A DNA stretch of 16,892 nt, taken from Planctomycetaceae bacterium. GTDB lineage: Bacteria; Planctomycetota; Planctomycetia; Pirellulales; Thermoguttaceae. How positions within the stretch are numbered: the stretch's first letter is position 1; every line of letters starts with the position of its first letter. The notes beneath the pieces are model-generated. The model did no database searches. It had not been told where the DNA came from and worked only from the letters and a program-made list of their open reading frames with translations. Made by a program: the position numbers and the translations under genes. Positions 6,902 to 12,039 of this stretch are shown here, in pieces. The DNA is taken from the NCBI GenBank assembly GCA_015062085.1, contig SUVI01000092.1, forward strand, positions 1 to 16,892, read 5' to 3'.

Positions 6902-8980
6902 ATGGCTGAAAACAGTACTTCTGAAAAACGACCGGTGCGCCGTGCGACTGCCGAAAGTATGGCAGCGAGCCAGCGCGATATTTCGATCAGTGAATTTTTT
7001 GCGAAAAACCGTCACCTGCTTGGTTTCGACAATCCGCGCAAGGCGCTCCTCACGACGCTGAAAGAGGCGGTCGATAATTCGCTGGACGCCTGCGAAGAGG
7101 CGGGGATCCTCCCGGAGATCTGGGTCCGGATCGTGGAAACGTCGGCGAATCATTTCAAGGTGGAGGTTCAGGATAATGGGCCGGGGATCCTTAAAAAGCA
7201 GATACCTAACGTTTTCGGCAAGCTGCTTTACGGTTCGAAGTTCCATCGAATGCGTATGTCGCGCGGTCAGCAGGGGATCGGGATCTCGGCGGCGGGAATG
7301 TATGGAGTTCTAACGACAGGGAAACCGGTACGCATCGTTTCACAGACTTCACCGCGTCTGACGCATTTTTATGAGATCCGGATCAACACGAAGAAGAACG
7401 TTCCGGAGATCCTCAATGGGAACGGTGACGGGCTCGTCGTACCGGTCGCGCGTGAGGAGAGGGCGAGATTCTTTGAAGAAAACGGTATCGATTGGGCGTC
7501 TGAGGTCAAGACTGGAACGCGGGTCGAGATCGAGCTGGAAGCGAAGTATCTGCGCGGACGCGGAAGTGTGGATGAGTATCTCGAGCAGACCGCCGTCGCC
7601 AACCCGCACGTACGTTTGCATTACCAGGGACCGGAAGACGAGGAAGAGCGCCTCTACGACCGGGCGACGGATCAGCTCCCGCCGGAACCGAAAGAGATCA
7701 AACCGCATCCGTACGGAGTGGAACTTGGCCGACTCGCGGATATGGCGAGGCATTCGCAGGAACTGAGTATGACGAGTTTTTTCGAAAACCATTTTTCGAA
7801 AGTCTCGGCTCCCATCTGCAAACAGCTCTGCGGTACGGCACAGATCAATTTGCGTGCGCATCCGGCAGACCTCGAGCGGGAAGAAGTTGAGCGTCTCTAC
7901 CAAGCGATCCAGACGACGAAGATCCCGAACCCGTCCACGGACTGCCTTTCTCCGATCGGCGAGGAACTGCTTCTGAAGGGTCTTCATCAGGTCGTTCCAG
8001 GTGAATTTTACACTGCGGCGACGCGTCCTCCGGCGGTCTACCGCGGGAATCCGTTTCAGGTCGAAGTCGCGTTAGCATACGGCGGAGCTCCGGTGACGCA
8101 GAACATTTCGTTGGAGCTTCTTCAGGAACTTCTTGCGGAGACGGATGTCCGGACGCTGCGTCAGTTCCTCATGAATACTTTCCAGGGGATCGGTGCGGAC
8201 GGTGCGGACAAGATCATGAAAGCAACGCGCCTTTCCACTAGAATGGCTCCGTCTAAAATGAAGCCGAAGGACATTGCGGTCCTCTATTCCGCCATGAAGA
8301 ACGTGAATATTGCGGAAGGGCAGACCATGTCCGTCTTCCGCTACGCAAACCGAGTGCCGCTCCAGTCCCAGCTTTCTGCCTGTGCTGTCACGCAGACGAT
8401 CATGAACATGAACTGGCGAAACTACGGTCTTCAGCAGTCGAGAGGCACACTGCCGCGCGGGCCGATCACGGTCATGGTGCATCTGGCGAGCGTCTGGGTG
8501 CCGTTTACGAGTGAATCGAAGGAAGCCATTGCGTCCTACCCGGAGATCATGACGGAGATCCGTCTTGCACTTCAGACGGCTGGACGAAAATTGGGACTTT
8601 ACCTGAAACGGAAACAGAAGGTCCGCGAGCAGGCTGACCGGCGTCAGCAGTTCCTGCGTTACCTTCATGAAGTTGCGCGGGCGATCCATGAGATCAATGG
8701 TCTGGATTACCAGGAAGTCTACGATGACCTGCTTGAAGTCGCGAAACTGAAGACGTTTGAGGCGGACGCGAAATTCGATGAAAGCGGGAATCGGATCTAC
8801 GAAAAGGAAGAGATCGACTATGGTGAAAACGTCCTGATCGTCGATACTTCCAACGTCGAGAGCCGGATCAACCGGACGGTCAGAAAAAATTCTGGTGTGG
8901 TACCGGAAGAAGAGAATGAGACGGGCGGCGGCGCTGCGGAAATAGGAACGGAATTGGAAACGGAACTGGAAGGGAAATGA
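6902..8980 (+). CDS. top6B: DNA topoisomerase VI subunit B
   Basis: ATPase subunit of a type IIB topoisomerase, which passes one duplex through another; subunit A makes the cut. The 692 residues contain, in order, the GHKL ATPase fold with EAVDNSLDA (55-63), DNGPGI (91-96) and GQQGIGIS (122-129); an H2TH region (about 265-340, then TDCLSPIGEELLLKG); and the transducer with TRPPAVYRGNPFQVEV (374-389) and VPFTSESKEAIA (533-544), whose lysine is the ATP-sensing switch residue. ATG 6902 was preferred to GTG 6875 because AAGGGG lies 11 bases upstream. Subunit A is not adjacent: the next gene is convergent. The acidic tail (EENETGGGAAEIGTELETE) ends inside a 24-bp repeat at an apparent one-base deletion, so the last residues GK are probably not ancestral. 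Confidence 0.93.
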   Translation: MAENSTSEKRPVRRATAESMAASQRDISISEFFAKNRHLLGFDNPRKALLTTLKEAVDNSLDACEEAGILPEIWVRIVETSANHFKVEVQDNGPGILKKQIPNVFGKLLYGSKFHRMRMSRGQQGIGISAAGMYGVLTTGKPVRIVSQTSPRLTHFYEIRINTKKNVPEILNGNGDGLVVPVAREERARFFEENGIDWASEVKTGTRVEIELEAKYLRGRGSVDEYLEQTAVANPHVRLHYQGPEDEEERLYDRATDQLPPEPKEIKPHPYGVELGRLADMARHSQELSMTSFFENHFSKVSAPICKQLCGTAQINLRAHPADLEREEVERLYQAIQTTKIPNPSTDCLSPIGEELLLKGLHQVVPGEFYTAATRPPAVYRGNPFQVEVALAYGGAPVTQNISLELLQELLAETDVRTLRQFLMNTFQGIGADGADKIMKATRLSTRMAPSKMKPKDIAVLYSAMKNVNIAEGQTMSVFRYANRVPLQSQLSACAVTQTIMNMNWRNYGLQQSRGTLPRGPITVMVHLASVWVPFTSESKEAIASYPEIMTEIRLALQTAGRKLGLYLKRKQKVREQADRRQQFLRYLHEVARAIHEINGLDYQEVYDDLLEVAKLKTFEADAKFDESGNRIYEKEEIDYGENVLIVDTSNVESRINRTVRKNSGVVPEEENETGGGAAEIGTELETELEGK

Positions 8981-9044
8981 AAATGGAACTGGAAGCGGAA
9001 ATGAAAATGGAACTGGAAGCGGAAATGAAAATGGAACTGGAAGC
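8962..9044 (+). repeat. 24-bp tandem repeat at the 3' end of top6B, one copy with a 1-bp deletion
   Basis: Three identical 24-bp copies lie at 8973-8996, 8997-9020 and 9021-9044. Each begins GGAAATGAAAATGG, ends ACTGGAAGC and encodes MKMELEAE in one frame. The junction before the first copy reads GGAACTGGAAGGGAAATG, whereas later junctions read ACTGGAAGCGGAAATG. One base (the C) is therefore missing at about 8972-8974, which brings TGA 8978-8980 into frame for top6B. Confidence 0.9.
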
Positions 9045-9120
9045 GGAACCGGCAATAGAACCGGCAGTAGAACCGGCAATAGAACCGGAAGCCGAAGGAT
9101 CGGAGTCGGTTTTGGATTGA
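8977..9120 (+). pseudogene. out-of-frame remnant of the Top6B C-terminal tail
   Basis: An open frame of 47 codons begins with an ATG overlapping the top6B stop (ATGA). It encodes three MKMELEAE units, then PAIEP/PAVEP repeats and ends EAEGSESVLD. Restoring the one missing base at 8972-8974 joins it seamlessly to the top6B frame (ELETELEAEMKM...), giving about 739 residues. It is more likely the displaced tail than an independent gene, since no ribosome site of its own is evident. It could instead be a sequencing error or a slipped-strand on/off variant. Confidence 0.65.
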
Positions 9121-9209
9121 GAGTCTTTTTCATTTCGAGAAGATCCGGGAAATCGAAAGAAGATGCGGGTGGACCTGAAAATGGGGCGGCTGCATCTTTT
9201 TTAGTGAGC

Positions 9210-9638
9210 TCAGGAATCGAAATTTTGCATTGGCGCTGGGGGGGTCCAGGATCTTTCGTGGGTTTTCCGGTACTGTTCGCGCTGTTTTTCCTCGAGCTTT
9301 TCAAATTTTTTGACTTCCTGTTCGGATTCCAGAAGCGTCGACTGCTGCGTTTCGATCAAAAGGTGAAGGCGACCTTCCTCTTTCTGGAGTTCTGCGAGGT
9401 TTTGTTCCAGCCGACACTCAAACTGGTGAAATTGGCGCAGTTGGTCCATTGAGAGCATTTTTTCGCTCATCCGCTGTGCCCGTTCAGAACGGGTCCGTGC
9501 GATTTTTTTCCGGATCGATGCCATTTTTTCGTGCAGCTCATTCTGTTTTTGAAGCAGTTCCGCGAGGGTCTGTTTTTTTTCATCCCGCTTGAGTTCTTGG
9601 ACTTTCTGAACCGTGCGCAGTCGAAAATGAAATGCCAT
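9210..9638 (-). CDS. fliJ: flagellar-type export chaperone/stalk protein FliJ
   Basis: A 142-residue, almost wholly helical, Glu/Gln/Lys-rich protein with the length and coiled-coil character of FliJ. It begins MAFHFRLRTVQKVQELKRDEKK, matching the FliJ opening (hydrophobic-Arg-Leu, then a long heptad helix). In flagella FliJ is the stalk inside the FliI hexamer and links the ATPase to the export gate. It is the last gene of the reverse-strand cluster, 76 bases after fliI, and faces top6B convergently. Coiled-coil proteins have low sequence signal, so the call leans on length and position directly after fliI. No clear terminator is visible downstream. Confidence 0.78.
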   Translation of the reverse strand: MAFHFRLRTVQKVQELKRDEKKQTLAELLQKQNELHEKMASIRKKIARTRSERAQRMSEKMLSMDQLRQFHQFECRLEQNLAELQKEEGRLHLLIETQQSTLLESEQEVKKFEKLEEKQREQYRKTHERSWTPPAPMQNFDS

Positions 9639-9714
9639 GGCAAGGGTACTCTTTCGTGAAAATTTTTAACGTTTTTGAGTGAAATCGTTTGGTTTTGGGG
9701 ACGGAATGCGTTTT

Positions 9715-11220
9715 TCAGGACTCGATGATCCGAGTCATTTGCAGAACTGCCTCATTGAGAGTTGACGGTTCATCGGTGTTTTGCCGTAGGAAGCGAACGA
9801 TCGCGTCTTTCTTTTCCAGCGCGGCATCCAAAGCCGGATTCGTGCCCCGTTTGTAGGCATTAATGGCGAGCAGATCTTGAAATTCACGCCAGAGCGATAC
9901 CATGGCACGGAGTTCCAGGGCGGTCCGGATGTGCTTTTTCTCGCAGATGTCGTTCATCAGGCGGCTGATGCTTGACGGCAGGTCGATGGCTGGGTAGTGT
10001 CCAGCTGCTGCAAGTTTGCGTGAGAGCCAAATGTGACCGTCGAGCAGTCCGCGCACGGTATCGGCGATCGGTTCGTTTTCGTCATCGCCTTCGACCAGTA
10101 CGGTATACATCGCGGTGATGCTCCCAAGCCGCGTCCGTCCGGTACGCTCGACCAGCGCAGGCAGGAGAGAGAAAACGGACGGCGGGTAACCGTTTCTGGT
10201 GGGCGGTTCACCGCCGGCGAGTCCAATTTCCCTCTGAGCCATGGCGAATCGGGTCAGAGAGTCCATCAGAAGCAGAACGTTTTTTCCTTTGTCGCGAAAA
10301 TACTCGGCAACGGCGGTCGCAGTTTGAGCGGCGCGAACTCGCAGAATGGCGGGTTCATTGCTCGTCGCGGCGACGACGACGCTGCGTTTGCGTCCTTCTT
10401 CTCCAAGATCACGTTCCAAGAAATCATTGACTTCCCGTCCGCGTTCTCCGACCAGTCCAATGACGATGACGTCCGCGTTCGTGTATCGTGCGATCATTCC
10501 CAAGAGAGTGCTTTTTCCAACGCCGGACCCTGCAAAGATCCCGACGCGCTGCCCTTCTCCAAGCGTCAGAAGTGCATCGATCGCGCGAACTCCGGTCGAG
10601 ATCGGAGCGGTGATCCTCGGTCGCTGGAATGCTTTGGGGGCATCCCGGTGGAACGGGATCCGTTCAGAGTTCAGGAGAGCCTCTGCGGAAATTTTTCGTG
10701 CTGCAAGGAATTCGGAAACTTTGGTTTCGGCAAATCCGGAAATGCTGTTTTCTGCCGAACTGCCGGAGTTTTCCGATGCGCATCGATGGTCAGGAGCCGC
10801 TGTTGGATCAAATCCCGAAAAGAAGGACATACTATCCGTTTTCTGTTCTGCCGGCTGGTGGGCATGCGGTTTGAGGCATTGGGAGACATCCTGAAGGATG
10901 CGTCCCCGAGCATCTAGGACTTTTCCGAGCATTCCTTCGCCTACCGTGAGCCAAGGGAGCGTCTGGACGAGACGTACCCGGTCTCCGCGCCGGATCCCCT
11001 GCATGGTCTGGAGCGGATAGAGAATGGCGGTTTCGTCATGGAAGCGAATGACTTCTGCGGCAAGAGTCGTGCGGTCCCGAAGCCGGATTTCGGCCAGAGC
11101 GCCGACAGGAACGGGAAATCCGCTGACGGAGATCGTCGTTCCGGTCGTTTCCTGCACGGTTCCCGTGATCGCGGCAGGGATGATGGAATCGAGCTGATTT
11201 AGGAGGGAAAGGGGATTCAT
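9715..11220 (-). CDS. fliI: flagellar-type protein export ATPase FliI with an inserted segment
   Basis: ATPase that energises type III (flagellar) protein export, working as a hexamer with FliH and FliJ on the cytoplasmic face. Its 501 residues exceed the usual 430-460. The N-terminal barrel is residues 1-105. The catalytic core shows RITAPISTGVRAID (202-215), Walker A GSGVGKST (231-238), GERGREV (258-264) carrying the catalytic Glu, Walker B LLLMDS (316-321) and GGEPPTRNGYPPSVF (336-350). Between GKVLDARGRILQ and the core, residues about 112-187 are an insertion rich in Ser/Ala/Glu where the family has roughly 15-20 residues. The ATG overlaps the fliH stop by four bases (ATGA), indicating translational coupling. 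FliI and virulence SctN are close relatives; neighbours favour FliI. Confidence 0.93.
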   Translation of the reverse strand: MNPLSLLNQLDSIIPAAITGTVQETTGTTISVSGFPVPVGALAEIRLRDRTTLAAEVIRFHDETAILYPLQTMQGIRRGDRVRLVQTLPWLTVGEGMLGKVLDARGRILQDVSQCLKPHAHQPAEQKTDSMSFFSGFDPTAAPDHRCASENSGSSAENSISGFAETKVSEFLAARKISAEALLNSERIPFHRDAPKAFQRPRITAPISTGVRAIDALLTLGEGQRVGIFAGSGVGKSTLLGMIARYTNADVIVIGLVGERGREVNDFLERDLGEEGRKRSVVVAATSNEPAILRVRAAQTATAVAEYFRDKGKNVLLLMDSLTRFAMAQREIGLAGGEPPTRNGYPPSVFSLLPALVERTGRTRLGSITAMYTVLVEGDDENEPIADTVRGLLDGHIWLSRKLAAAGHYPAIDLPSSISRLMNDICEKKHIRTALELRAMVSLWREFQDLLAINAYKRGTNPALDAALEKKDAIVRFLRQNTDEPSTLNEAVLQMTRIIES

Positions 11221-11918
11221 GAGTGAAGTTCCTCCTCGATCCTTGCCAGCTGAACGTCGAGACGCTGGTCAAGCGTGCCGTTTTCGGACCGCAGAATGCA
11301 GTCGCCGCGTGCAAGCATGGGATCCAGCTTGACTTCAAGAGATCCGAGCTGACGGAATTCGCTTCGGATGCGGTCCAGCGCAGGTTTCAGGAGGACGGCA
11401 TCTTCGGGATTCAGCTCGAGAGTGAAGGAATTTTCACCAGAGCAAAGTTCCAGCATTTCACGGATCCATTGAGTCGCGATCTGAGGGTCTGCTTTTAATT
11501 CGCGGCGGATGATGATCTTAGCGACTCGTGAGACCAGGTGCATGAAAGCGCGTTCCCAGCTTTGCGTTAGATCTTCCCGCAGATCGGCACACTGTTCTAG
11601 GATCTGAAAGATCCCGTTTTCAGCGGCTTGGACCGCCGGCTCGATCTTTTTTTGAAGCTGTATTTGGACTTGCGATTCTACGCGGCTTTCGATTTCCTGA
11701 AAAGCTCGCTGCAATCCTTCCTGAAATCCCTCTTCACGTGCCTGTGTACGGATCGAATCGGCCTCCAGAAGGATCGAATGCTTTTGAGTTTCTGCTTCCT
11801 GAACTGCTTTTGCCAGGATCTGACGCGCGGTTTGCCGTACGGATCCCAAGTACGTTTCTGCCTGACTGTGCAGATCTTCAAAATTGAAAAGATGAGCATT
11901 TGGGATTTCTTTTTTCAT
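11217..11918 (-). CDS. fliH: flagellar-type export ATPase regulator FliH
   Basis: Peripheral-stalk protein that holds and restrains FliI. The 233 residues comprise a long charged helix (about 14-100, with GFQEGLQRAFQEIE at 64-77) and a C-terminal globular domain ending MLARGDCILRSENGTLDQRLDVQL, the conserved FliH/SctL pattern (small-Gly-Asp-Cys...Gly-x-hydrophobic-Asp). The open frame extends upstream into fliF-fliG, but ATG 11918 was chosen because it avoids that overlap and gives normal FliH length. Its ribosome site is weak (GAACGAG). A 121-bp gap follows the fusion gene, and the stop overlaps the fliI start. Confidence comes from both the C-terminal pattern and the position. Confidence 0.87.
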   Translation of the reverse strand: MKKEIPNAHLFNFEDLHSQAETYLGSVRQTARQILAKAVQEAETQKHSILLEADSIRTQAREEGFQEGLQRAFQEIESRVESQVQIQLQKKIEPAVQAAENGIFQILEQCADLREDLTQSWERAFMHLVSRVAKIIIRRELKADPQIATQWIREMLELCSGENSFTLELNPEDAVLLKPALDRIRSEFRQLGSLEVKLDPMLARGDCILRSENGTLDQRLDVQLARIEEELHS

Positions 11919-12039
11919 GGACTCGTTCTTTCGTGAGCGGAAAAAAACGTGCAATTTTCGGCAAATGGTACAGACTCCGCACGATCCAGACGAGGAAGGG
12001 CGTGTGTAGCCTTTTGGGAAAAGTGCTCCAAAACGCGGA

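Noticed and set aside
8072..9304. Reverse-strand open frame of 410 codons opposite top6B
   Set aside because: It is antisense to conserved Top6B motifs; its LPV-rich stretch is just the complement of the 3' repeats. No ribosome site or recognisable domain.
10033..10917. Forward open frame of 294 codons opposite fliI
   Set aside because: Antisense to the FliI catalytic core with all its motifs intact on the other strand.
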